Positions 45,843 to 53,101 of a stretch of DNA of 64,000 bases are shown piece after piece; the stretch's first letter is position 1; every line of letters begins with the position of its first letter. The notes under the pieces were generated by a model. It saw nothing but the letters and a program-made list of their open reading frames with translations. It was not told the origin of the DNA and made no database searches. The stretch lies in the NCBI GenBank assembly GCA_009827225.1, contig WUAI01000010.1, positions 20,000-83,999 of the forward strand, read 5' to 3'. Source of the stretch: Flavobacteriaceae bacterium. GTDB taxonomy: Bacteria > Bacteroidota > Bacteroidia > Flavobacteriales > Flavobacteriaceae. Both the position numbers and the translations under genes were made by a program.

Positions 45843-46487
45843 ATGCGCATTCTATTCTCCCTCTTTTTAATAGGTTTTACATCAATTGGTCTAAATGCCC
45901 AACAAGTAGCCGTACTTCAATATGGAGGTGGTGGTGATTGGTATAGCAATCCTACAGCCTTGCCCAATCTGGTGAAGTTCTGCAATGATCAGCTGGATAC
46001 TACTATAGACGAAAAAACCGAAACGGTTATGGCATCCGATCCTGAATTGTTCGATTACCCTTTTATTCATATGACCGGACATGGAAACGTTTTCTTCTCT
46101 CAAGAAGATGCTGCTAATCTTAGAAATTATCTAATAAGTGGTGGCTTCTTACATATCGATGATAATTACGGAATGGATGAATATTTACGGAAAGAATTGG
46201 TCAAGATCTTCCCTGACGTCGAATTGAACGAAATACCGGCGGATCATCCCATTTTTAGTAATCACTTCAAATTTCCGCAGGGATTACCAAAGATCCATGA
46301 ACACGACAACTCAAGGCCCCAGGCTTTTGGGATCACCTATAACGGCCGACTAGTACTGATTTACACCTATGAAAGCGATCTTGGCGACGGATGGGAGAAT
46401 CCGGAAATACATAACGACCCGGAAGAAGTTCGTCTTAAGGCACTTAGAATGGGAGCTAATATCGTCAAATTTGCTTTCGAAAATTAG
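45843..46487 (+). CDS. DUF4159-domain exported protein
   Basis: The protein has 214 residues. A signal peptide (MRILFSLFLIGFTSIGLNA) is cut before QQVAVLQYGGGGDW. The DUF4159 core includes PFIHMTGHGNVFFS, GGFLHIDDNYGMD and DHPIFSNHFKFP. This domain has a flavodoxin/glutaminase-like fold and unknown activity. The frame also opens upstream at GTG 45816, but the signal peptide and the -7 box support 45843. It is followed two bases later by a TrmH-type gene, so they form a unit. Confidence 0.85.
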   Translation: MRILFSLFLIGFTSIGLNAQQVAVLQYGGGGDWYSNPTALPNLVKFCNDQLDTTIDEKTETVMASDPELFDYPFIHMTGHGNVFFSQEDAANLRNYLISGGFLHIDDNYGMDEYLRKELVKIFPDVELNEIPADHPIFSNHFKFPQGLPKIHEHDNSRPQAFGITYNGRLVLIYTYESDLGDGWENPEIHNDPEEVRLKALRMGANIVKFAFEN

Positions 46488-46489
46488 TC

Positions 46490-46999
46490 ATGAGCTCCCA
46501 ATTATCTCATGGAAATACCCCGCAATCATCTTCGGAGATCAGGATCATTTTGGTGGCCGAGGGTATCCATAGTCCGGCAAATATTGGCTCCCTTTTTCGC
46601 CTTGCCGATGCTTTTGGAATAGAGAGAATCATATTTACAAACGCCAAGATTGACCTCGGTTCATCGCGACTTCGAAAAACTGCTCGAAGTACTGAAATTA
46701 AGGTCCCACACAACGTTAGTGATAATATATTGATTGAAGCAGAGAATTTGAAAGGTGATGGCTTTGAATTAGTAGGGTTGGAAATTACTTCGGAAAGCAT
46801 CTCGATCGATCAGATGAAATTACCCGGTAAAAATGTAGCTCTTTTTGTAGGCAACGAAAAGTACGGATTATCGGATTCGGTGATTGCTGCAATGGATTCG
46901 GTGTATCATATTAATCGTTATGGAGATAACAGCAGCATGAATGTATCCCATGCAGCGGCCATTGCCATGTATTGCTTAAGAAGCAGCCAAAACAAGTAG
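46490..46999 (+). CDS. TrmH/SpoU-family RNA methyltransferase
   Basis: This 169-residue protein has the SpoU signatures: HSPANIGSLFRLADAFG (motif 1), LFVGNEKYGLSDSV (motif 2) and SSMNVSHAAAIAMY (motif 3), which builds the SAM-binding trefoil knot. It lacks an N-terminal RNA-binding domain, like TrmL or TrmH minimal forms. The likely target is 2'-O-ribose methylation of tRNA or rRNA; the position is unknown. Confidence 0.87.
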   Translation: MSSQLSHGNTPQSSSEIRIILVAEGIHSPANIGSLFRLADAFGIERIIFTNAKIDLGSSRLRKTARSTEIKVPHNVSDNILIEAENLKGDGFELVGLEITSESISIDQMKLPGKNVALFVGNEKYGLSDSVIAAMDSVYHINRYGDNSSMNVSHAAAIAMYCLRSSQNK

Positions 47000-47003
47000 T
47001 TCG

Positions 47004-48170
47004 ATGAATGAAGCTATACTTCAAGACAACGTTCAGGAGTTCATAAGCTCCTTTGATGGCGATATTACCGAACTTGCCTTTAAAGGAAGTCCCTTTCCGG
47101 AGATCCAGGTACAAGAGTTATTGACGCAGATTTCTGGTAGACGTAAAACCAAAAAGAAGCTTCCAGCATGGCACAATGCAAAAGAAATCTACTTTCCGCC
47201 CAAGTTAAATTTAGAGCAAGCTTCCTCTGAAGTTACCGCGAGTTACAAGGCGGATCTGTTGAAAAGTAACGTAGTGGCAGATTTGACAGGGGGATTTGGT
47301 GTAGACTCCTATTATTTTTCATTGAAAGCCGAACATGTGGACTATTATGAAACCAACGCAGAACTCGCTGCCGTAGCACTTCACAATTTCAAAAAGTTAG
47401 GCTGCACGAATATAGAGGGGCATATTGGTGATTCATTGTCACTTATTAAGAACGAAAGGTTCGATACCATATATATTGACCCGGCACGACGGCACGACGT
47501 TAAAGGAAAAGTCTTTTTGTTATCCGACTGTGAGCCGGATGTGGTACAAAATCTCGATTATCTGTTGGAACGGTGCGACCGGCTACTTATCAAAACTTCT
47601 CCTATGTTGGATCTAACCATGGGTTATGAATCCCTGAAGCATGTTCAGGCAATTCATCTCGTCGCTGTAGATAATGATCTGAAAGAGATTCTGTGGGTGC
47701 TGGAGAATTCAAATAAGAGTGCTGTTCCAAAAATCTATACGGCAAATTACCAAAAGGAGCGCATGGAACGGCTGGAACTACCTTGGGAAGATTCACATCA
47801 AGTTTCATTTTCTGAACCTCTGGAGTATCTGTATGAACCCAATGTCGCGATAATGAAAGCCGGAAAGTTCAACCACATTACGGTTGTTTATGACATAGCC
47901 AAACTTCATCTTCACAGCCACTTGTACACGTCCGCAAAAAAGATCGATTTTCCAGGTAGAACTTTTCGAGTCAAGGAGGTGATTCCCTATTCTAAATCGG
48001 GGATGCGTGATTTGCAAATCAGAAAGGCCAACATCACCACTCGCAATTTCCCTGAATCTGTTTCGAAGATTCGAAATAAATGGAAAATTAAGGAAGGAGG
48101 ACAAATGTATTTATTTTTTACTACGGATATGCACGGTGAAAAAGTAGTGATTCGTTGTGAAAGGATTTAA
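47004..48170 (+). CDS. THUMP-like / class I SAM methyltransferase domain protein
   Basis: The 388-residue protein has a Rossmann methyltransferase core (VADLTGGFGVDSYYFS, about 92-107; YYETNAELAAVA; TIYIDPARRHD) and a C-terminal THUMP-like domain (RDLQIRKANITTRNFPESVSKIRNKWKIKEGG). The DPARR replaces the usual DPPY of amino-methyltransferases. It may act on RNA, but the substrate is unknown. It follows the TrmH gene by four bases and is the last protein gene before the tRNAs. Confidence 0.83.
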   Translation: MNEAILQDNVQEFISSFDGDITELAFKGSPFPEIQVQELLTQISGRRKTKKKLPAWHNAKEIYFPPKLNLEQASSEVTASYKADLLKSNVVADLTGGFGVDSYYFSLKAEHVDYYETNAELAAVALHNFKKLGCTNIEGHIGDSLSLIKNERFDTIYIDPARRHDVKGKVFLLSDCEPDVVQNLDYLLERCDRLLIKTSPMLDLTMGYESLKHVQAIHLVAVDNDLKEILWVLENSNKSAVPKIYTANYQKERMERLELPWEDSHQVSFSEPLEYLYEPNVAIMKAGKFNHITVVYDIAKLHLHSHLYTSAKKIDFPGRTFRVKEVIPYSKSGMRDLQIRKANITTRNFPESVSKIRNKWKIKEGGQMYLFFTTDMHGEKVVIRCERI

Positions 48171-48214
48171 GGAGGCATTCCAGAACTATCCCGGTTCGAA
48201 AAAACAGAAAAAAT

Positions 48215-48247
48215 TTTGCGAGTTACCATAGAAAAAAGTTACATTTG
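48215..48247 (+). promoter_or_regulatory. Promoter of the tRNA-Ser/tRNA-Pro unit
   Basis: TTTG (48215-48218), 21 bases, then TACATTTG (48240-48247) is an exact match to the Bacteroidota -33/-7 pattern. Transcription would start near 48253, about 28 bases before tRNA-Ser. Confidence 0.65.
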
Positions 48248-48280
48248 CATCCGCATTTAAAGGATATAATCATCCTTACC

Positions 48281-48364
48281 GGAGAGGTGGCAGAGTGGTA
48301 ATGCAGCAGATTGCTAATCTGTGAACGCGCAAGTGTTCCCCGAGTTCGAGTCTCGGTCTCTCCG
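48281..48364 (+). tRNA. tRNA-Ser (anticodon GCT)
   Basis: The acceptor stem GGAGAGG pairs with TCTCTCC, and G is the discriminator. The anticodon loop ATT-GCT-AA reads AGC/AGU serine codons. A long variable arm (GAACGCGCAAGTGTTC) and a T-loop GTTCGAGTC are present, as in class II tRNAs. No CCA is encoded. Confidence 0.95.
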
Positions 48365-48372
48365 CAAATGCA

Positions 48373-48447
48373 CGGGGTGTAGCGTAGCCCGGTTATCGCG
48401 CCTGCTTTGGGAGCAGGAGGTCGCAGGTTCGAATCCTGCCACCCCGA
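48373..48447 (+). tRNA. tRNA-Pro (anticodon TGG); likely integration site
   Basis: The acceptor CGGGGTG pairs with CACCCCG, with A as discriminator. The anticodon stem CCTGC/GCAGG holds TGG. The T-loop is GTTCGAATC. No CCA is encoded. It lies eight bases after tRNA-Ser. Foreign-looking DNA with an integrase starts right after its 3' end, so this gene is the probable attachment site. Confidence 0.95.
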
Positions 48448-48457
48448 CTAAGACCAT

Positions 48458-48527
48458 ATCAAATGGTATCAAAGAAAATCTAATAAATTGATTTTCAGGT
48501 TTTTAATAAAATTTGATACCATTTGAT
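48458..48527. repeat. 16-bp perfect inverted repeat at the element end, with a nested repeat
   Basis: The arms ATCAAATGGTATCAAA (48458-48473) and TTTGATACCATTTGAT (48512-48527) are exact complements, with 38 bases between them. A nested pair GAAAATC / GATTTTC (48474-48480, 48490-48496) sits directly inside the left arm. The position between tRNA-Pro and the integrase suggests arm-type recombinase or excisionase sites, or a cruciform-forming element. Confidence 0.75.
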
Positions 48528-48549
48528 TTCCTTTAAATTCAATAAAAAA

Positions 48550-48679
48550 GGGAACAATTCGGGAACAGAACGGGAACAGTTCACTTATCTTTTTTTCCTT
48601 ATCTTCTCGAGTGAAAGCAAGGCTTTCGACGTGATTTGACTTTCGTGTTAAGGATTAGTTTAACCTTAAAACGGGAACA
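48550..48679 (+). repeat. Phased GGGAACA direct repeats upstream of the integrase
   Basis: GGGAACA occurs at 48550-48556, 48561-48567 and 48572-48578, exactly 11 bases apart (one helical turn). A fourth copy lies at 48673-48679, ending one base before the integrase ATG. They are probable protein-binding repeats for the recombinase, a recombination directionality factor or autoregulation. Confidence 0.65.
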
Positions 48680-48680
48680 A

Positions 48681-49913
48681 ATGAAAACTTCAAAAACTTT
48701 TAAGATTTTATTTCGGCTAGTTAAAGCCAGAAAGAGAAACAATGGTGCACCCATTTATGTCCGTATTACTGTAAATGGAAAACGTGCAGAATTTAGTACA
48801 GATTTATTTTATCCTATGGATGAATGGGATAGCAAAACGGGAAGAGCGATTGGAAGGAATTCAAGAGCTCGAAGCTTAAACGATGAACTCGACGTCATTA
48901 GAGTAGATTTAAAAGAATCTTATAAAGAACTAACCAGAGAAGGTCGTTTTGTTACTGCCCAGGCTGTAAAAGCCCGTTATCAGGGTACAGACCATAATAA
49001 TGAAACTTTACGGGGCTTGTCAAAGTATCATTATGAAAAAAACAAGGTCAAACTTGCTAAGGGTACTTTAAAGAATTACAAGACTACAGAGGCCTATTTA
49101 CTAGCCTTTGTAAAGAAGCAATACAAAGCATCTGATTTACCGTTAGAACATATCCAGTACAGTTTTGTAGTCGATTTTGAGTTGTTTCTACAAAACCCAA
49201 AAAATCATCTCAGCAAAGCGCAAACCCTTAAGAACAATGGGATAATGAAGCATATTGAACGACTGAATAAACTTATGGGTTTTGCTCATAAGTTAGGTTG
49301 GATTGTTAAGCACCCTTTTGAGAAATATGAGCTTTCCTATACCAAGTTCAAGAATGGATTTTTGACTGAACAGCAATTGGAACGTTTTGAAACGGAAGAA
49401 CTAGAAAGTGCAAAACTAAATAGAGTACGGGATGTGTTCGTATTCTGTTGTTATACTGGACTTTCGTATATCGATGTGAAATTACTTACCAAGGATAATA
49501 TTGTAATGGGTATTGATGGAATGTTATGGCTTTCTTTTTGTCGAGAAAAGAGCGACGAACCTGTTAAGATACCTTTGTTGGATAAGGCCAAAGCAATTTT
49601 GAAGAAGTATGAAAACTTTGAAGAATCTATTCGATTATTACCTGTATGCTCGAATCAAAAAATGAATGCGTATTTAAAGGTGATTGCGAGCAAATGCGAA
49701 ATTGACATCAAAGTAACTTGCCATATTGCGCGTCATACCTTTGCCACTACAGTGACGCTTTCTAATGGCGTACCCATTGCTACGGTCTCCAAATTATTGG
49801 GTCACGCCAAACTTTCTACCACTCAGATTTATGCCAATGTGGTTGAAAGAAAGTTACGCGACGATATGAATAGCTTACAAGACACCTTAAATCGCAATCA
49901 AATAAGCGCATAG
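48681..49913 (+). CDS. Tyrosine recombinase (IntDOT-like integrase)
   Basis: The protein has 410 residues from ATG 48681. It comprises an N-terminal arm-binding domain (KTFKILFRLVKARKRN...), a SAM-like core-binding domain (about 110-210) and a catalytic domain. The catalytic residues include HIARHTF (His/Arg), LGHAKLSTTQIYANV (His and Tyr nucleophile) and a Lys region. In box I the usual TGLR reads TGLSYIDV, i.e. Ser in place of the first Arg, as in IntDOT. It integrates and excises the element. The frame opens upstream at 48636, but the fourth GGGAACA repeat and the family N-terminus favour 48681. Confidence 0.9.
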   Translation: MKTSKTFKILFRLVKARKRNNGAPIYVRITVNGKRAEFSTDLFYPMDEWDSKTGRAIGRNSRARSLNDELDVIRVDLKESYKELTREGRFVTAQAVKARYQGTDHNNETLRGLSKYHYEKNKVKLAKGTLKNYKTTEAYLLAFVKKQYKASDLPLEHIQYSFVVDFELFLQNPKNHLSKAQTLKNNGIMKHIERLNKLMGFAHKLGWIVKHPFEKYELSYTKFKNGFLTEQQLERFETEELESAKLNRVRDVFVFCCYTGLSYIDVKLLTKDNIVMGIDGMLWLSFCREKSDEPVKIPLLDKAKAILKKYENFEESIRLLPVCSNQKMNAYLKVIASKCEIDIKVTCHIARHTFATTVTLSNGVPIATVSKLLGHAKLSTTQIYANVVERKLRDDMNSLQDTLNRNQISA

Positions 49914-50032
49914 AAATGTTCAATTCTTTGAAAATAGTTCAAAAACATATCAGGAAGGATGTTAAACCTATTATAAGCAAAATTGGAGCTGGTCTACCTA
50001 ATTTATTTTGATAGATGAAAGTTAAATCACTG

Positions 50033-50074
50033 AGACCACCGCGCTGCTAACACAGACTTAAGCGGTGGTCTTTT
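50033..50074 (+). terminator. Hairpin terminator after the integrase
   Basis: A perfect 10-bp stem AGACCACCGC / GCGGTGGTCT (50033-50042, 50062-50071) has a 19-base loop, and its T-tail runs to 50074. It lies in the 194-base gap between integrase and nuclease genes. The large loop is unusual, so a structured RNA is an alternative. Confidence 0.6.
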
Positions 50075-50107
50075 AAATTAACTTTGGGTTTTATTAAAAA
50101 CTAATCT

Positions 50108-51400
50108 TTAATCCGAAAATTTCAATAAGTCTAAATTTAGTATTTCAGATTCTTTGTGAACTGCACCAGAGTTGGATGTTTTTATTTCATATCTAATTTC
50201 ATTGATGAAATCTTTATCAGTTACGTTAACTAATAGAAGTGGTTTAAGATGTTTCTCTTTAAAATCTTCTAGGCTTTTTAGCCTTTCAACATCTTCAATT
50301 AACTTTCCATAACTCTGTTTTATCTTGCTCTTGAGTTTATTATGAGTTGTATTAAGCTTAAACATTTTTATTTCTACTACGTACAAAACAGGTTTATTTT
50401 CGATAATGGCTTCAAATAAACAATCTACTTCAATATCTTTTAAATAATGTTGGTTAGATAAGTAGTCAAAACCTTTTGAATGTAATTTATATTTTAGTGC
50501 ATCTAGTAGTATGCCGTCTTTACTTTTTACTATTTGATATATTTCCTCATTGAGAGTATATGGCACAAAGTAGGTCAGTTCCTTAGAGCAAATCGGACAT
50601 TTTAAATTGTTTAATTTCTTTGGATTTAATTTGAGTTGGAATACACCTTTGTAAGTCCCTGGTTCGCAATGAGAACATTCAATTATGGCATCTTGATTAC
50701 TTGCTGAAATAATACCTGCTTCGTAAAGAAGGCCAAACAGTTTTATTCTAGAACCGAAATCATCCTCACTATTTAATGTGTTTACTAATACTTGATTTGT
50801 GCTGTAAAGCTTCTTGTAGGAATTATTGACATATAGCTCTTTTACAAATTTTATGCCTTCAAAGAATGTTTTGATATTATGTTCATTAATTAGCGAATTA
50901 CCTTTTTTAGGTATTAATTTGCTTTCTAAATCTTTTTCAATTTCCTCAAAGGAGTTTAAATGCTTACCAATAAAACCATAGCCTTGCAGAAGCTGTATTA
51001 TATTTATTTCTCGCTTTTCTTCATTAGATAATAACCTGATTAACTTTATTACTAATGACCACCCTTTATTCTCAATATCATAGCTTAGTTTTTCAAAAGC
51101 TTTTTTAAAATTTTGGTCTAAAAAGTCTTCTATTATAGGTTTGAAATAATCAATTCGTTCCTCTAGATTTTTATCTAACGTTAACAGGGTATTTTCATTT
51201 CTAAACTTTATTGTATCAGATTCATCTCCTTCTTCATTTGCATTAGAAATTATAATTCTATTGGATGAGTAACTGAAATAATTCTGTTCTGTACCGAATG
51301 TCGATGTTTCTAAAAGTTCTTCTTTTGACAATAAAAAAAGATTACGGCAAGTCTTATTTTTCCAAAATAAATTATAGAATTTTTCTGTTGTTAAGTTCAT
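50108..51400 (-). CDS. Zinc-ribbon PD-(D/E)XK nuclease-like protein (candidate defence, gene 3)
   Basis: The protein has 430 residues and no signal peptide. It consists of a helical N-terminal part (1-235), a zinc ribbon with Cys242, Cys245, Cys268 and Cys271, and a C-terminal nuclease-like core. There, IEVDCLFE (Asp326) is followed by VVEIKMF (Glu343, Lys345), the D...ExK spacing of restriction-type nucleases. No ATPase motif is present. It is the last gene of a three-gene minus-strand operon, 24 bases after the middle gene. I do not recognise a named family. Inference: DNA cleavage in an immune system. A transcription-linked nuclease or a regulator remains possible. Confidence 0.7.
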   Translation of the reverse strand: MNLTTEKFYNLFWKNKTCRNLFLLSKEELLETSTFGTEQNYFSYSSNRIIISNANEEGDESDTIKFRNENTLLTLDKNLEERIDYFKPIIEDFLDQNFKKAFEKLSYDIENKGWSLVIKLIRLLSNEEKREINIIQLLQGYGFIGKHLNSFEEIEKDLESKLIPKKGNSLINEHNIKTFFEGIKFVKELYVNNSYKKLYSTNQVLVNTLNSEDDFGSRIKLFGLLYEAGIISASNQDAIIECSHCEPGTYKGVFQLKLNPKKLNNLKCPICSKELTYFVPYTLNEEIYQIVKSKDGILLDALKYKLHSKGFDYLSNQHYLKDIEVDCLFEAIIENKPVLYVVEIKMFKLNTTHNKLKSKIKQSYGKLIEDVERLKSLEDFKEKHLKPLLLVNVTDKDFINEIRYEIKTSNSGAVHKESEILNLDLLKFSD

Positions 51401-51424
51401 TAATTATTCAAGTGGATTTTAAAG

Positions 51425-53101
51425 TTATTGTTCCTGTTGGTTGTTTATAAATCTTCTCCAAAAAAATGGAAAAGGCAGTTCTCTATGGTAATGTCCAGAA
51501 ATACTGAGAATATGGTCATAACCCATTTTCACTGAGCTAAACTCTTTTTCCACAGAAAATAAATTAACCTCTTCCATAAGTTCCTTTTTATAATCTTCCA
51601 GTGAGTCATAGAGTAATATTGAATGTTTGACTTTACCAGATTCACGACTGTATCCATTTTTTAAATAGTATTGTTCGGTTTCTGGTTTAGGAAACCATAT
51701 TTGAAGATTCAATTTGTTGTCAAACAATTTCTGGATCTCTTTTAAATTTTTATATGCTTCATCAATATTTAATATTATGGACCAATCGACTAATAGTGTA
51801 AGTAGCATTGAAGACTTTTCATCTTGTTTTTTATTTCCCAAATAGTAATCGACCAAGGTTTCATAATTTTCTCGAAATAGAGGAAAAAAGTCCTTTAATA
51901 TTTTAGCATCATAGATACCGACTATTAGAGTTTTTAACCATTTGATACACTCTTCTTTTTTCCCAGTTAAATACAAGAATCGCAATGCAGGTTCAATATC
52001 AATTATATGATTATCGTACAAGGGATAATGCGATGGGGGATTGGTATTGATTAATGAAATAAGAGCATCAGATAAATTCAATGCAGATTTTTCAAATATA
52101 TCTGCCAATTCTTGGGTCTTTGGGCTAAAATGATATTGAAAGTGTCTAATTTCTGTTAAACCTATATTAGCAAGTATTCCGATTTCTTCCCATACGGTTA
52201 GGCTGTATTCAAGTTGGTTTTTAGAATATCGCTGTAAGCTATGTTCAACGAAATAATGTTCATTTACTTTGTTAAAATAGGCGATGCCAATCTTGCGTCT
52301 TAATGAATGTATTTCAAAAAATTCCTGATGTACATATTTTTCTTTAAAATGACCTTGATTTTCGAGCCATTCAAATGATTTGATAATGGTTTTGTCCGCA
52401 GCTTTCAAAGCCAATTTTAAATATCCATTGCCTGATGCCCACTTGAAAACTATATCTAGACAAATTTGTAATAATTTTAATCTTTTGAGTAGCGGCTTCT
52501 TAGTCTTTATTGGTTTGTCCAGTATGAGGTCTACTAATTCATTGTAATGACTAAGGTTATATTCTTTAAGTTCTAAAAAAGCTAATGTCTTCTTTAAAAG
52601 CAATCGCATTTCAGAATTGAAAAGTCTTTCTGACAATAGGTTTTCAGTAACTGTTTTGGTTATATCATCAATCCCCCAGAATTGATATTCTAATTTTTTA
52701 GATTTATTCGTTTTAGCATATTGTGCCCAAGTTGTCTGTACAGTCTGCTCCAATTCCCCATTAGTAGCAAGAATGATTTTTTTAGGCAGATTTTTTTGAC
52801 TTGGAGTTAAAGAAATACCTATATAAGTTTCTTTAATCTCATTTAGAGATTGACGAACACTATTTTGTCCAGAGTCCCATACAGAACGAGTAATGTTACC
52901 TTGTTTAACCGTAAGTAGAAATACCTTTTTAACACCATCTTCATCTTTGCCAATTGCAGCTATATCAACACCGTATTGCCTTCCCTTTTTTGGCTTGGAA
53001 ATTGGTACGATACCCTTGCTATTAAGAATATCCAAGAGTAACGCATCAAGTTCTCCATCCTCCTTCAGTAGACCTATGTATTCATTAATTAGGAAGTTCA
53101 T
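51425..53101 (-). CDS. Mrr-like nuclease candidate with long helical C-terminus (candidate defence, gene 2)
   Basis: The protein has 558 residues. Residues 1-165 look like a restriction-endonuclease fold: GRQYGVDIAAIG (Asp46) and FLLTVKQGN (Lys66) give a D...xVK core close to Mrr-type motifs, but the usual Glu/Gln before V-K is Thr64. Residues 170-558 are rich in helices with Leu/Lys repeats and no recognised domain. The start overlaps the end of the upstream helical-repeat gene by 17 bases, so translation is coupled. A second nuclease-like gene follows. The function is inferred from motifs and context only. Confidence 0.65.
   Translation of the reverse strand: MNFLINEYIGLLKEDGELDALLLDILNSKGIVPISKPKKGRQYGVDIAAIGKDEDGVKKVFLLTVKQGNITRSVWDSGQNSVRQSLNEIKETYIGISLTPSQKNLPKKIILATNGELEQTVQTTWAQYAKTNKSKKLEYQFWGIDDITKTVTENLLSERLFNSEMRLLLKKTLAFLELKEYNLSHYNELVDLILDKPIKTKKPLLKRLKLLQICLDIVFKWASGNGYLKLALKAADKTIIKSFEWLENQGHFKEKYVHQEFFEIHSLRRKIGIAYFNKVNEHYFVEHSLQRYSKNQLEYSLTVWEEIGILANIGLTEIRHFQYHFSPKTQELADIFEKSALNLSDALISLINTNPPSHYPLYDNHIIDIEPALRFLYLTGKKEECIKWLKTLIVGIYDAKILKDFFPLFRENYETLVDYYLGNKKQDEKSSMLLTLLVDWSIILNIDEAYKNLKEIQKLFDNKLNLQIWFPKPETEQYYLKNGYSRESGKVKHSILLYDSLEDYKKELMEEVNLFSVEKEFSSVKMGYDHILSISGHYHRELPFPFFWRRFINNQQEQ

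Noticed and set aside
49916..50011. 31-codon frame after the integrase stop
   Set aside because: It starts MFNSLKIVQKHIRKD and could be a small peptide, but it has no promoter or recognisable feature and lies in the terminator region; support is too thin.
50033..50071. Hairpin after the integrase as an attachment-site or transposon inverted repeat
   Set aside because: The arms are close together with a T-tail on the plus strand, which fits a terminator better; no target duplication is seen.
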